Below, one piece after another: positions 21,146 through 30,808 of a stretch of 64,000 bases of DNA. The stretch comes from a virus. Numbering within the stretch: position 1 is the first letter of the stretch; each line of letters opens with the position of its first letter. Made by a program: the position numbers and the translations under genes. The notes under the pieces are model-generated. The model ran no database searches. It was not told the origin of the DNA and saw only the letters and a list, made by a program, of their open reading frames with translations. The stretch is taken from positions 1 through 64,000 of IMG/VR virus record IMGVR_UViG_3300037010_001286; one strand, given 5' to 3'.

Positions 21146-23715
21146 CAATATTTACACTTACACCAAAAGCTGAACCAAAAGCTCTAATTATTCTTCCTGA
21201 GAAAGTTTGTAATATGGGAGCAGCTAATTTCCTCCTTACTAAACTTATTCAACCTTTAGGACTTAGTGTCAATGACTTTGCATTTGCTGGTGCATATGTT
21301 CCTGAAAAAGGTAGATTAAAGAAAGATGACTTTATTTCAGAGTTCAATGAAATTTTAAGTTACTGTGAGGTTCATAATATCAAAGTACTTGGTTGTGGTA
21401 ACTCGGGTTATTATGAGTGGCTTACCGGAGATAAAAAGTTCCAATTAAACATTGGTAGAATTGTTAAAGGTATTAACATTGCAGAAGATTTTTCAGTAGC
21501 ACCTATATTAAATCCAGTTATCCTTAATATGTTTCCTGACCGTGCAAAAGAATTACATAGAGGAATATCAGCTATCAAAAATTTACTTAGTGGTACTTAT
21601 ACTGACCCAGTTGAAACTCTCGACTTAACCTTAAATGCTATATTAAAAGACCCTCAAGATATTTACATTCATCTTAAAGCGTGGATTGATGCCCCTGAAT
21701 TATTTGTGGATATTGAGACAACTGGTCTCGCTTGGTATAATGATAAAATATTGACTATAAGCTTTGGGTTAAATGAAAAAGAGGCATTTTGTGTAGCTGT
21801 ACATGAAAAGTATCATGACACTGAAACTTATATGAAAATAGTCAAGACCCTTAAAGCTTTCTTTACACAGTATAAAGGTAAACTTATTGGTCATAACTGG
21901 ATAGGGTTTGACCAAGCGTTCATTGTACATGAAATTATGAGAGGTTTTGACTTTTCAATTGACCACGCCCCTATTATCAATATGTTTAATTTAGAGGACT
22001 CTATGCTACTCGCTTACGTTGAATATAATTCAACAGAAAGACCTTCTTTAGGTCTAAAAGAACTAGCATTTTCCTTTATGGGTGAATATGACGCTGATAT
22101 AGATCAAAAGAACCTATATAATGCTGACCTATATAAGGTAGCAACTTATAATAACTATGATGTTATTGCAACGTGTCGTATATGGAAACAATTAAAAGCA
22201 GAAGTAGCTGCTGAGAGTTTACCTCTTTATGATGTATATCAAGAGATACGTGATATTGCTCATACACTTCTTAAAGTCAAGATGAATGGATTACGTGTTA
22301 ACAAAGAGGGTGTTAAAGCAGCCATTGCTGAATTAGATGAAATGATTGTAGATAGTACCCTTAAGTTCCGAGACCATCCAGTTGTTCGTACGGCTGAAGA
22401 ACTTCTTAATAAAGCAGCTTTTAAAAAGCATAATAGTACTTTGAAAAATAAAAAGACTTGGGCAGATTATAAAGCAAATTATTATGAGCCTTTTAATCCT
22501 AGTTCCCCAAAGCAAAAGCAATTCCTGTTTTTTGAGGTATTAAATTTGCCTATTGTTAAAGTAAGTAAAACTTCTAAGCTCCCTAGTACAGATGCAGAGT
22601 CTTTTGAAGAATGGATGACTATGGATTTGCCAAAAGATACTCGTGAGGTATTAGAACTTATACAAGATATTCAAACTGCTGAGAAAGTAAATAACACCTA
22701 CCTTCGTGCATTTTATGAGAGTAGTGTAGAAGTAAAACCTGGACACTGGAAAGTATTTACTAACTTTAATAGTACAGGAACAATTAGTGGTCGTTTAAGT
22801 AGTTCAGGGGGACTAAACTTCCAAAACTTACCTTCTAATAGTAAATATGGTAAACTGATTAAAAAGCTTTTAATTTCAGATGATGGGTATATTATTCTTG
22901 CTTCAGACTTTGCTGCTCTTGAAGATAGGTTAATAGCTATTGAGGCTAACGATAAAAATAAGCTACGTGTATTTACTGACGGGATTGACGGTCATAGCCT
23001 TAATGCCTACGCTTACTTTAAAGATAAGCTTGAAGAGAGAGGAATTATTATTGATATTGATAGTGCAAAATCTATTAATAGAATTAAAACTGAAGCTCCT
23101 GATTTAAGACAATTGGGTAAATCAGTAACATTTGGTCTAAACTATGGAAGTAGTCCAAAGAAAATTGCTTCACAGTTAGGTGTTAGTATCCAAGAGGCTG
23201 AGAAAATTTATCAAGGATATTGGGAGTTATATGCCCCTACTAAAGCTTATAATGACTTAGCTATTGAAGAGGCTAGAACAACAGGAGCAGTGGTATCTAC
23301 ATTTTCAGGGCTACGTGTTAAAATGGCTAGTATTAATGCTAGAGATGAGTACCTCAGAAGTAAAGAAGAAAGACGTGCAGCTAATTTTAAAATACAGTCG
23401 GGTAACTTTCTAACCCTTCGAGCATTGCACGGGTTTCAGAAGGCCATTGAAGATGCTGATATGTTGGGTAAAGTGTTTGTAACAAATACTGTACATGATA
23501 GTCTATATTTGCAATCTAAGGCGGATGAGGAGACTATTAAGTGGGTTAATGATACTCTTATAGGTTTGATGTGTAGAGATTATAAAGAAAATCAAGCTAT
23601 TAAGTTAGAGGCAGAACTTGATTTAGGTTTCTCTCAGAAAGATATGATAACTATTAAAAATAACTGCCCTATTAAAGAAATTTCTATAGTTTTAGAAGAA
23701 CTTCAAGGTCACTAA
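21142..23715 (+). CDS. family A DNA polymerase with 3'-5' exonuclease (857 aa)
   Basis: Replicative polymerase. Exo I motif FVDIETTG lies at about residues 188-195, with Exo II (IGHNWIGFDQ) and Exo III downstream. Polymerase motifs: GRLSSSGGLNFQNLPS (about 549), motif A ASDFAALEDR (about 587), motif B RQLGKSVTFGLNYGS (about 655) and motif C VHDS (about 783). There is no 5'-3' exonuclease domain; that activity is a separate gene (33737-34648). The first 165 residues are an extra domain with a pattern (GAANFLLTKLIQPLGL, later VLGCGNSGYYEWL) that recalls uracil-DNA-glycosylase-like folds. ATG behind AAAGGAAAACAA. Confidence 0.95.
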   Translation: MTIFTLTPKAEPKALIILPEKVCNMGAANFLLTKLIQPLGLSVNDFAFAGAYVPEKGRLKKDDFISEFNEILSYCEVHNIKVLGCGNSGYYEWLTGDKKFQLNIGRIVKGINIAEDFSVAPILNPVILNMFPDRAKELHRGISAIKNLLSGTYTDPVETLDLTLNAILKDPQDIYIHLKAWIDAPELFVDIETTGLAWYNDKILTISFGLNEKEAFCVAVHEKYHDTETYMKIVKTLKAFFTQYKGKLIGHNWIGFDQAFIVHEIMRGFDFSIDHAPIINMFNLEDSMLLAYVEYNSTERPSLGLKELAFSFMGEYDADIDQKNLYNADLYKVATYNNYDVIATCRIWKQLKAEVAAESLPLYDVYQEIRDIAHTLLKVKMNGLRVNKEGVKAAIAELDEMIVDSTLKFRDHPVVRTAEELLNKAAFKKHNSTLKNKKTWADYKANYYEPFNPSSPKQKQFLFFEVLNLPIVKVSKTSKLPSTDAESFEEWMTMDLPKDTREVLELIQDIQTAEKVNNTYLRAFYESSVEVKPGHWKVFTNFNSTGTISGRLSSSGGLNFQNLPSNSKYGKLIKKLLISDDGYIILASDFAALEDRLIAIEANDKNKLRVFTDGIDGHSLNAYAYFKDKLEERGIIIDIDSAKSINRIKTEAPDLRQLGKSVTFGLNYGSSPKKIASQLGVSIQEAEKIYQGYWELYAPTKAYNDLAIEEARTTGAVVSTFSGLRVKMASINARDEYLRSKEERRAANFKIQSGNFLTLRALHGFQKAIEDADMLGKVFVTNTVHDSLYLQSKADEETIKWVNDTLIGLMCRDYKENQAIKLEAELDLGFSQKDMITIKNNCPIKEISIVLEELQGH

Positions 23716-23731
23716 AAATAAAGGAAAATAA

Positions 23732-24031
23732 ATGAACGCAGTCTTAGAAGATTTATTAAATAATGGATGTGAGTTAATAGTAACTAAGAGTAATGAGGGA
23801 CAACATGCCTATATATTCAAAGGGTTTTATAAGTATGGAGAAGTTCAACTAACCCCTATTTTAGAGGGAAAATACGAGGGTAAATTATTATGCACCACTA
23901 GATATGGTATTACAAAACATATAAGTTCTTTTGAGGAATTTAAGGAATGGAACATACAAGTATGGGAAATTTATAAAGACAGCTTTAAAGGTTGGTCTGC
24001 AATTGAGTACCCATTTAATATAGGGGCTTGA
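23732..24031 (+). CDS. 99-aa protein of unknown function
   Basis: ATG behind AAAGGAAAATAA, 16 nt after the polymerase. Soluble, Tyr/Trp-rich, beta pattern. No family recognised. Confidence 0.65.
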   Translation: MNAVLEDLLNNGCELIVTKSNEGQHAYIFKGFYKYGEVQLTPILEGKYEGKLLCTTRYGITKHISSFEEFKEWNIQVWEIYKDSFKGWSAIEYPFNIGA

Positions 24032-24032
24032 G

Positions 24033-24395
24033 ATGAAAGTAGCAGAATGGAAAGCCAAACGAGCAGTATCTAATACAGTAAGTACAGAGTCTTTGAAGGA
24101 AGTTATTAATGATTATGAAAATAAACTCTGTACAATGCACTCACAAATTCTTGTTCTTAACAGTGATAAAGAGAGATTAAAAGAGGAGATTAACAATCTT
24201 AAAAGTGAGATAAATCGTATTCAGGACACTGCTGATAAATATAGTAGGTGGTGGACTCAAGAACAAAATAAGGTTCGTAATGAAGTTAAAAGAACCGAAA
24301 AGTACAAAAGGTATTCTAAAAGAATAATTGAACTTATTAGAGCTAAGTGGTGGGTTCGTGGAAGGATGCTTAAATTTCTTTTGAAAGAATTTTAA
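24033..24395 (+). CDS. 120-aa coiled-coil protein, unknown
   Basis: Begins one base after the preceding stop, with TAGGGGCTTGAG in front. Residues about 20-75 form a long coiled coil; the C-terminus is basic and Trp-rich. No family recognised. A large inverted repeat follows. Confidence 0.65.
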   Translation: MKVAEWKAKRAVSNTVSTESLKEVINDYENKLCTMHSQILVLNSDKERLKEEINNLKSEINRIQDTADKYSRWWTQEQNKVRNEVKRTEKYKRYSKRIIELIRAKWWVRGRMLKFLLKEF

Positions 24396-24422
24396 CTAAT
24401 CAATAAGTTTTATTTTTATCCT

Positions 24423-24489
24423 ATAACTACTCATATATGAGTAATTAATCTATAAAAAACCGATTAATCATTCATATATGAGTAGTTAT
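24423..24489. repeat. 28-nt inverted repeat, possible origin or terminator
   Basis: 24423-24450 pairs with 24462-24489 with two mismatches around an 11-nt A-rich loop. Each arm itself holds the palindrome ACTCATATATGAGT (perfect on the left, one mismatch on the right). It sits between polymerase and helicase genes. There is no T run. Palindrome-within-palindrome with AT-rich flanks fits a protein-binding or unwinding site as well as a terminator. Confidence 0.8.
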
Positions 24490-24570
24490 TAATAAACATA
24501 CAATAGTATTGATTAAGCTTCGTTTTAGGACTTAAAACATATCATTCTATATATTATCACAGGAGCCTCC

Positions 24571-25794
24571 ATGAACTTTGAAAAGTTATCACTAATAACT
24601 ATATTACAACGAAAAGACCCTACACTACTCCAAACATTAAGTGTACACCACTTTAAAAAACCTGCTCATAAAACGCTTTTTAAAGCACTCATAAGCTATA
24701 ACAAACAATTTAGTAAAATCCCTACTGTTGATATATTATCATCTGCCATACAGACTCAAATGGACGCTGATAAAGCATCTATATACGTTTCTATGCTAGA
24801 GTCGTTCAAAGAATATGATGGAGAACTTCCATCCTCTGAAGAAATTATAAAGAACCTTGATGATGCTTATCTTATTGCTAATGTGGATGCTCATATTGAG
24901 CAATTAGTTGAAGCCGCTAAATCAAAAGATATTGAAACAGTAAAAAGTTTACTCAGTAAATTGGACAATTCCGTATCAACTAGTTCCAAAAAGCCTGAAA
25001 ATATCCTTGATGTAACTTATGAACCCTCTAAAATTCGTACAATAGACTCTTGTATGGAGTCTATGAGAGCGAATAATCTTAAAATGGGAGGATTAGTACT
25101 AATTGGAGGTACTTCGGGAGGCGGAAAAAGTATTTATACCTTGAAACAATTAATGTACTCCTTCTCAGTTGATAGAGTTCCTACTTGTTTATTAAATATG
25201 GAATTAGGACTTGATGAAACTATTGCACGAATGTATTCCCAGGCAACAGGAAAAGATTTTTCTGAGGTATATGGAAATACAAATCCATCAGTTGTAGCTA
25301 GTGTAAACTCTTGGAAACAAAAATACTTCTCAGGTGATATTGAGTTTAGAATTAAATCTATCAGATATTCTATTAGTGAAATTGAACATACTATTAGAAC
25401 TCAAGCAGCTCAAGGCATAGTGCTATTTGGTATTGATTATCTACAAATTGCAGATTTAGATGTATCTACTGAAGAGTGGAAACAATTATCTAAGTTAGTA
25501 AGACTCCTACACCAACTTACTCAAGAATTACAGATAGTAATTATAAGTCCTGTTCAAATTAACTTCAGTGACACAAAAATAAAAGATAATGAGCTTCAAG
25601 TAACTATCCGAGGCTCAAGAGAGTTAGAATTTAGCTCATCCGTTTTCTTATTTATTTATCAAACCCAAGAAGAATATAAAGAGAATGTTTGTAGAATTTT
25701 TACTGTTAAGGCACGTAATGCTAAGAAACAAATTTATCTAACTCAGACCCTTTTCTCACAGATGAATTTTATTGATACAGGGGTAGTATTATAA
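24571..25794 (+). CDS. replicative DnaB-like helicase (407 aa)
   Basis: Hexameric 5'-3' helicase opening the fork. A small helical N-terminal domain (about 1-120) is followed by the RecA-type core: Walker A GGTSGGGKS (about 178-186), the LNMELG motif (about 209) and Walker B GIDYLQIAD (about 288), then the RGSRELEFSS motif (about 349) with the Arg expected near the subunit interface. Similar in size to T4 gp41. The primase follows directly. ATG behind CACAGGAGCCTCC. Confidence 0.9.
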   Translation: MNFEKLSLITILQRKDPTLLQTLSVHHFKKPAHKTLFKALISYNKQFSKIPTVDILSSAIQTQMDADKASIYVSMLESFKEYDGELPSSEEIIKNLDDAYLIANVDAHIEQLVEAAKSKDIETVKSLLSKLDNSVSTSSKKPENILDVTYEPSKIRTIDSCMESMRANNLKMGGLVLIGGTSGGGKSIYTLKQLMYSFSVDRVPTCLLNMELGLDETIARMYSQATGKDFSEVYGNTNPSVVASVNSWKQKYFSGDIEFRIKSIRYSISEIEHTIRTQAAQGIVLFGIDYLQIADLDVSTEEWKQLSKLVRLLHQLTQELQIVIISPVQINFSDTKIKDNELQVTIRGSRELEFSSSVFLFIYQTQEEYKENVCRIFTVKARNAKKQIYLTQTLFSQMNFIDTGVVL

Positions 25795-25848
25795 TAATCT
25801 ACTCCAAAAAGTCTATTATAATAGCTATATTATTTTGTTGGAGAAAAA

Positions 25849-26745
25849 ATGCTACGTGAACTAATATTAAATAAATTAGAAGTAGAGGGACGGAAGTGGA
25901 CTCCTAGCGGTAAAAACTTCATAATCACTCACTGCCTTAACCCTAATCATCATGATAAAAAGCCATCATTTGCCATTAATCTTGAGTCAGGATTTGGTAA
26001 ATGTTTTTCTTGCTCTTTCTCTGTCAATAAGAAATATTGGTTAGATGATATGCAAAATGATGAGGATGTAATTGATGAACTTATGAGAGCTTCATTATAT
26101 AATAAAATAGAGAAGTTATATGATACCAAGGACGTTAAAACTGCTCCAACTCTTTATATGCCCAGTGTTAGCAGACCAGTTGAGCCAGGTTGGAGAGGAC
26201 TTAATAAAGATACAATAGAAAAGTATCAATTATACATTTGTGAGTCAGGACACTTTCAAGATAGAGTTATATTCCCTATGTGGGATTACAAAGGTAACAC
26301 TGTTGCTTTTAATTCAAGAGCACTTAACACTCCTTTAGAAGGTATGCAAAAATATAAATATTCTAAAGGTTTATTTGTAAATGAATTGATATATCCCCCT
26401 ATTGATAAAGGTGTAAATTATGTAGTACTTGTTGAGGGAATTATGGATGCTCTTCTTATGAAGCAAGATGGCATCAATGCAATTTTTAACTTTGGGATAA
26501 ATATGACTTTCGGTAATAAGAAAATCTCCGAGTTACTTAAAAATGGTATTGAAACTATTTATATTGGGTTAGATAATGATACTGCTGGTATTGAAGGAAC
26601 TGTAAAGTACCTTACAAGTAGCCTTTCAGATTATTTTGAAATTAAACACGCTAGAATGTTTAAAGGTCTTGTACCTTACTATATGAGTGGTTGCAAAGAC
26701 TATGGTGAATTTAAAGAAAAGGAACTTAATGACTATAACAAATGA
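25849..26745 (+). CDS. DnaG-type primase (298 aa)
   Basis: Makes RNA primers for lagging-strand synthesis. N-terminal CHC2-type zinc finger: Cys29, a His at 34 or 35, Cys52, Cys55 (CFSC). The Toprim catalytic core follows: VEGIMDALLM (about residue 192) with the Glu, and LDNDTAG (about 243) with the metal-binding Asp pair. It lacks a helicase-binding C-terminal domain, as in short phage primases. ATG behind TTGGAGAAAAA. Confidence 0.9.
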   Translation: MLRELILNKLEVEGRKWTPSGKNFIITHCLNPNHHDKKPSFAINLESGFGKCFSCSFSVNKKYWLDDMQNDEDVIDELMRASLYNKIEKLYDTKDVKTAPTLYMPSVSRPVEPGWRGLNKDTIEKYQLYICESGHFQDRVIFPMWDYKGNTVAFNSRALNTPLEGMQKYKYSKGLFVNELIYPPIDKGVNYVVLVEGIMDALLMKQDGINAIFNFGINMTFGNKKISELLKNGIETIYIGLDNDTAGIEGTVKYLTSSLSDYFEIKHARMFKGLVPYYMSGCKDYGEFKEKELNDYNK

Positions 26746-27106
26746 GTTAGCTGAGGCAGTATTAGATATTAAAGACTATAAGGTATATAGTGTATCTATT
26801 TATAATACAAATATACGAATTGAAAGATTTAGAATAGTCTCCGGAGTTATAGATACCGAAGATTCCTCATATATAGATATTAACCTATATGAATTTATTT
26901 ACTTATGTACAGTATGGGTAGATAAAAAAGGATATGGTATTCTATCCTCAACATGGGAGTGTTTTTTAATTGAGTTTACAAGAGGTTTAGTAGCGGAGTG
27001 GAGACACCAACCATATATGGAAATTCAAGCTGCCCAGTGGGTTTTAGATAATAATAAAAGGAAGAACAATGGGCGTATATTTAGAAACTATGATTCACGA
27101 ATATAA
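26729..27106 (+). CDS. 125-aa protein of unknown function
   Basis: I start at 26729 (AAAGGAACTTA in front), overlapping the end of the primase gene by 17 nt; an earlier in-frame ATG at 26687 has no ribosome site. Beta-rich N-terminus, Trp-rich C-terminus. No family recognised. Confidence 0.6.
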   Translation: MTITNELAEAVLDIKDYKVYSVSIYNTNIRIERFRIVSGVIDTEDSSYIDINLYEFIYLCTVWVDKKGYGILSSTWECFLIEFTRGLVAEWRHQPYMEIQAAQWVLDNNKRKNNGRIFRNYDSRI

Positions 27107-27161
27107 TAGCATTATTTTAGATGATACTAAAAAGCTAGTATGTTTTGATTCTAGGGTTTAG
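27069..27161 (+). CDS. 30-aa peptide at the convergent junction
   Basis: ATG behind AAAAGGAAGAACA, overlapping the gene before. It ends on the last codon of the convergent minus-strand gene (overlap 27158-27161). Last gene of the left plus-strand block. Unknown. Confidence 0.4.
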   Translation: MGVYLETMIHEYNSIILDDTKKLVCFDSRV

Positions 27162-28570
27162 AATGAGTCCTCGAAAGGTAGACTCATCTGCTCTCCTTTA
27201 ATTAAATCATAATTTAGTTTAAAAGATATTTCCCCATTCCCTGTAATAATTTTATACTTATGTAAAGTTATAGAAAAGTCCTCTTTTACCTCTTTAGTAA
27301 GTATGAAATCAATGTTATAATATTGTGCCTTTGCTCTAAAGTACATGTAACACGAACTACATAACCCCTTCACATTAGTCTTTGTTATAGCACCACAACA
27401 TTTACACATAAATACTCCTGCACCTGATACATCGGATATTCTACTTCTAACTATATTATCTCCTAACTTAATGTCAGTTACAGTTATAAATCGGTTATCT
27501 AAACCTTTATCAATAAAATCTTCATCAATATTACGATAGTATCTTTCTCCTGTACTAAGAACTAAACCAATAGGCATATAATCATCATCTAAAATATAGT
27601 CTGATACCTTTTCGACCCGGTTTTCAACTCTAAAAAGTACCTTTATTAGACCATTTGAGAACACTAATAGGTTATTCTCTAGGATTTTGGGAATTATTTG
27701 ACTAAACTCATTAGCGTTATTTAAAAGGATATTTTGAGTGTGTCTAATCTCGATATAGTTAAATTCACTCTCAGGAAAGTATTTTTTCATACTAAAATCA
27801 AAGTCAGATAAGTTTACATCAACATTCCCTCTATATAAGTTCAAAATACTTTTATAATCTTTTGATAAACAAATAGGAACTAATTGCTTACCGTGTCTAC
27901 GATTAGCTTTCTTACTAAATATAAATATACACCCAAAGTTATTATAGTGAAAGTTATTTATAAAGTAGTCACGTACAAGCTTATTAGATAGATTACTTTT
28001 AATGCTATTACCACGTTTAATGATATAGTATAGCTTAGACTTCTTACGACAACTTTTAGGTATATTTACCAAAACTGCTGGAAATTTAGCATTAGAAAAA
28101 TCGAAAGACCTTGAAATTCCTTCTAAATGTTCTTCCATATACTCATCTAAGTGGGTAGGGAGTTTTATATATGTACTAAATAATGTACTTAATTCATGTA
28201 AATTCTCAAGGGAATTTAATAAAAACTCAACACCAAGTTTTTCCATAATAGACTTATTGAAAATAGAAGCTATAATTTGTTGATGATTTACGGACATTCT
28301 TTTAAGTTCTACCCTAGCAGCTGCTAAGTTATCTTCTTGTAACCAATAATATACTTTTCCTATATTATCTAACAGAGGTAAATTTTCGGTATTCTTATTT
28401 GGAACAATACTTACATTAAATTTTATTGGGGAGTGGATAGTTAAGGAGATGATAACCTCAAGTAACTCTTTATTCTCAGGGGAGGATTTATAAAATTCTA
28501 TGAATTTCTTTGCCCCTAAGTTAGGCAAAGAGTTTTTAATTAATAGAATTAGATTAGCAAGTTCATCCAT
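27158..28570 (-). CDS. zinc-ribbon protein with clamp-binding-like C-terminus (470 aa)
   Basis: Start taken at 28570 (ATG inside the last codons of the sigma gene, 8-nt overlap), so translation is coupled to the sigma factor. Most of the chain has no recognised family. Residues about 385-407 hold CKCCG-x10-CSSC, a zinc ribbon. The extreme C-terminus, QMSLPFEDSF, strongly resembles bacterial sliding-clamp-binding motifs (QL-SLPL in Hda, QLxLF in others). In T4, late transcription needs a sigma-like protein (gp55) and a co-activator (gp33) that contact the clamp. This pair could work in a similar way. That is inference from gene order and the motif. Confidence 0.6.
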   Translation of the reverse strand: MDELANLILLIKNSLPNLGAKKFIEFYKSSPENKELLEVIISLTIHSPIKFNVSIVPNKNTENLPLLDNIGKVYYWLQEDNLAAARVELKRMSVNHQQIIASIFNKSIMEKLGVEFLLNSLENLHELSTLFSTYIKLPTHLDEYMEEHLEGISRSFDFSNAKFPAVLVNIPKSCRKKSKLYYIIKRGNSIKSNLSNKLVRDYFINNFHYNNFGCIFIFSKKANRRHGKQLVPICLSKDYKSILNLYRGNVDVNLSDFDFSMKKYFPESEFNYIEIRHTQNILLNNANEFSQIIPKILENNLLVFSNGLIKVLFRVENRVEKVSDYILDDDYMPIGLVLSTGERYYRNIDEDFIDKGLDNRFITVTDIKLGDNIVRSRISDVSGAGVFMCKCCGAITKTNVKGLCSSCYMYFRAKAQYYNIDFILTKEVKEDFSITLHKYKIITGNGEISFKLNYDLIKGEQMSLPFEDSF

Positions 28571-29126
28571 CTTCGACCTCAAAATAATCTTTCATGTGGA
28601 GTAGGCAGGTAGTTATAATACGTTTAACTTTAGCACGACTAAAACCAACTAACTCACTGATTTTAACTACACTATCCTGTAATATAAAATAATCGTACAG
28701 GATACGATGTTCTAATGGCGTTAAGCTTTCTAAATATGTAGAAAACTCTTCAGCACACTGTAAACGTACTATTTCATCATCTATATCACTTAAACTATGA
28801 TCTACAAACTCTTCTTCTAAGAGACCAGCAGAAGTAAATGAATGCATCTCTCTATTAGATTGAACTGACCCAGGACGCACAGTAGAGCTTCCTTTAGGAC
28901 TATTTCTACCAATATAATCTAAAATAGCACCGGAAACACGTCTATAAGCATACCCCATATAAAAATTATTCTTACTTTCCTCATATTTTTCTCGTGCTTT
29001 AACGTAGGCCAGTAAACCCTCTTGAACTAAATCATCTAGCTCTACATAGTAGTTAGAACGAAGAAAATACTTATAAGCAATCTTCTCTACAAATTCATAG
29101 TCTTTCTTTGGAATTTCTTCTATCAC
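28563..29126 (-). CDS. FliA-like sigma factor (187 aa)
   Basis: Directs RNA polymerase to phage promoters. Region 2 covers about residues 28-75: DDLVQEGLLAYVKAREKYE, then YRRVSGAILDYIG, the FliA-like form of sigma-70 region 2. Region 4 is at about 135-180 (LTPLEHRILYDYFI ... ISELVGFSRAKVKRII) with a clear helix-turn-helix. Region 3 is short. A motif upstream of tail operons (CGAT(T/A)ATA) resembles sigma-28 -10 boxes and is the obvious candidate target. ATGA overlap with the SbcC-like gene upstream. Confidence 0.88.
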   Translation of the reverse strand: MIEEIPKKDYEFVEKIAYKYFLRSNYYVELDDLVQEGLLAYVKAREKYEESKNNFYMGYAYRRVSGAILDYIGRNSPKGSSTVRPGSVQSNREMHSFTSAGLLEEEFVDHSLSDIDDEIVRLQCAEEFSTYLESLTPLEHRILYDYFILQDSVVKISELVGFSRAKVKRIITTCLLHMKDYFEVEDG

Positions 29127-30808
29127 TTTAGACCCCTTTGAGAGTTAATTGAAGTTAAGCTAGTAACCCCTTTATCTTTTGTAAAAGTAATAACTGTATC
29201 AAACATATTTATAGGCAGTTCTTCATGGTGTGTTATTACATATACAGCCTTATTCTCACGTATAATCTCTAAGAACTTAGTAACCATACTAATACCCTCA
29301 TCATCTAATACTCCAAACAGCTCGTCAATTACTAAGTAATTAGTAGAAATACCTGTTACTTGCTCTAAAGTAAACAAGGTTGTAATTAGAAGAACTAGAG
29401 AAACTCTAGTACGCTCTCCCGCAGATAAATCATTAAATCCTTTTAAGATACCTCTATCATAAAATTCATATTCTAACTTACCATTTTTAACAGATACTTT
29501 AATGTCGATTGTAAAATCAGTTTTATCTATTAGGTCTTTAAGCACAGTAACGAATACTTTTCTAAATTTATTAAGATACTCATTAGTAAGTGTTCCATTT
29601 TTTATAAAAAGTAAACACTCCTCAACTAATGCAAGTTTCTTATCTAAAGCATCCATGTCTGAAACAATATCACTTAATTCTTTTTCAATTTCATCCCGTT
29701 GTTTAACAATCTTGTCATATGCAGAGTTCTGCTCTGCAACTACCAGTAATTTTGATTTTAAAATGTTAATTTTTCCTAAAATAGCAGCCTCATCATCAGC
29801 CAAACTTTGTTTTACTCTAGTACACTCATCGTCTAAGGTAGATATAGTAGAGGTAAGATTACTAATGAAATTTTCTTTTGTACTTTTTTCCTCTATTAAT
29901 TTGGATAAATCAAGATTTAAAGTATCTTTATCAAGAGTCCCAACTGCCCCACAAGTAGGACAAATATTAGAAGAATTAATTAGCCTCTCTAACTCAACTA
30001 TCTTATAGTTTATAAGAGATAACTCAGTATTTAAAGCACTACGCTCCTCTTTGAGTCCTACTATTTTAAGTCTCGTAGCCTCTACTCCAGCATGTTTAGG
30101 GCTACGAGTGACTGCTAAAAGAGACTTAGTTAGAGTATTAATATTTTCTTCTATTACTGTAACATTTACTTTCTGAAATGAACTAAGTAAGGAGATATTT
30201 TTCTCACAATTTCTCATCTTAGTTATTAGAATAACTCTAAGATTTTTAAGTTCTTTTCGCTCCTCTTTTAATATAGCCTCAGATTGCTGAATAGAGGCTA
30301 TATTAAAAAATTGAAAAAGTATATTATCCTTATTTGTAGTATCCAAAATTGCTTGGAGGGTACTTTGACTAATATAAGTCAAAGCAGAAAATGTATCAAA
30401 GTCTAACCCAAGTATATCTTTAATTTGTTTAAGTTGATTTGGAATACCTTTTACTGAAATATCTACTCCATTTTTAAGTACGGTAATTTTATTAGTATTT
30501 CTGTCATTTGTAACTGTATAGTTATCTTTTTCATTGAGAGTAAAATCTAAGCTAATACTATATGGTTTTCCAGTAATAGAATTATTTACACTCTCAATAG
30601 TACCTTTAGGGTTTTTAATATTCTTGTTAAATAGCCCTTGGTAAATACTAGAAAAGGTAGCAGTCTTTCCTGAGCCATTAGAACTCTTAAAAGAACTTTC
30701 AATATCATTATTGATACCTATAATATAATGAAGCCCCTTCTCTACAGGTAAAGTAATACTACCAACTGAGAAGAAATTATTTACACTTATCTTTTTAATC
30801 TCTAACAT
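29123..30808 (-). CDS. SbcC/gp46-like recombination nuclease ATPase (561 aa)
   Basis: ABC-type ATPase subunit of a DNA end-processing complex. Walker A SSNGSGKT lies at about residues 41-48, a central coiled coil carries the zinc hook CPTCG (about 282-286), and the C-terminal lobe has the signature SAGERTR (about 461) and Walker B LVIDELFG (about 495). Short coiled coils compared with SbcC, as in T4 gp46. It overlaps the nuclease partner gene upstream by 14 nt. Confidence 0.9.
   Translation of the reverse strand: MLEIKKISVNNFFSVGSITLPVEKGLHYIIGINNDIESSFKSSNGSGKTATFSSIYQGLFNKNIKNPKGTIESVNNSITGKPYSISLDFTLNEKDNYTVTNDRNTNKITVLKNGVDISVKGIPNQLKQIKDILGLDFDTFSALTYISQSTLQAILDTTNKDNILFQFFNIASIQQSEAILKEERKELKNLRVILITKMRNCEKNISLLSSFQKVNVTVIEENINTLTKSLLAVTRSPKHAGVEATRLKIVGLKEERSALNTELSLINYKIVELERLINSSNICPTCGAVGTLDKDTLNLDLSKLIEEKSTKENFISNLTSTISTLDDECTRVKQSLADDEAAILGKINILKSKLLVVAEQNSAYDKIVKQRDEIEKELSDIVSDMDALDKKLALVEECLLFIKNGTLTNEYLNKFRKVFVTVLKDLIDKTDFTIDIKVSVKNGKLEYEFYDRGILKGFNDLSAGERTRVSLVLLITTLFTLEQVTGISTNYLVIDELFGVLDDEGISMVTKFLEIIRENKAVYVITHHEELPINMFDTVITFTKDKGVTSLTSINSQRGLK

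Noticed and set aside
29502-30008. 168-aa plus-strand frame inside the SbcC-like gene
   Set aside because: Ser/Leu-rich antisense shadow across the coiled coil; no ribosome site.
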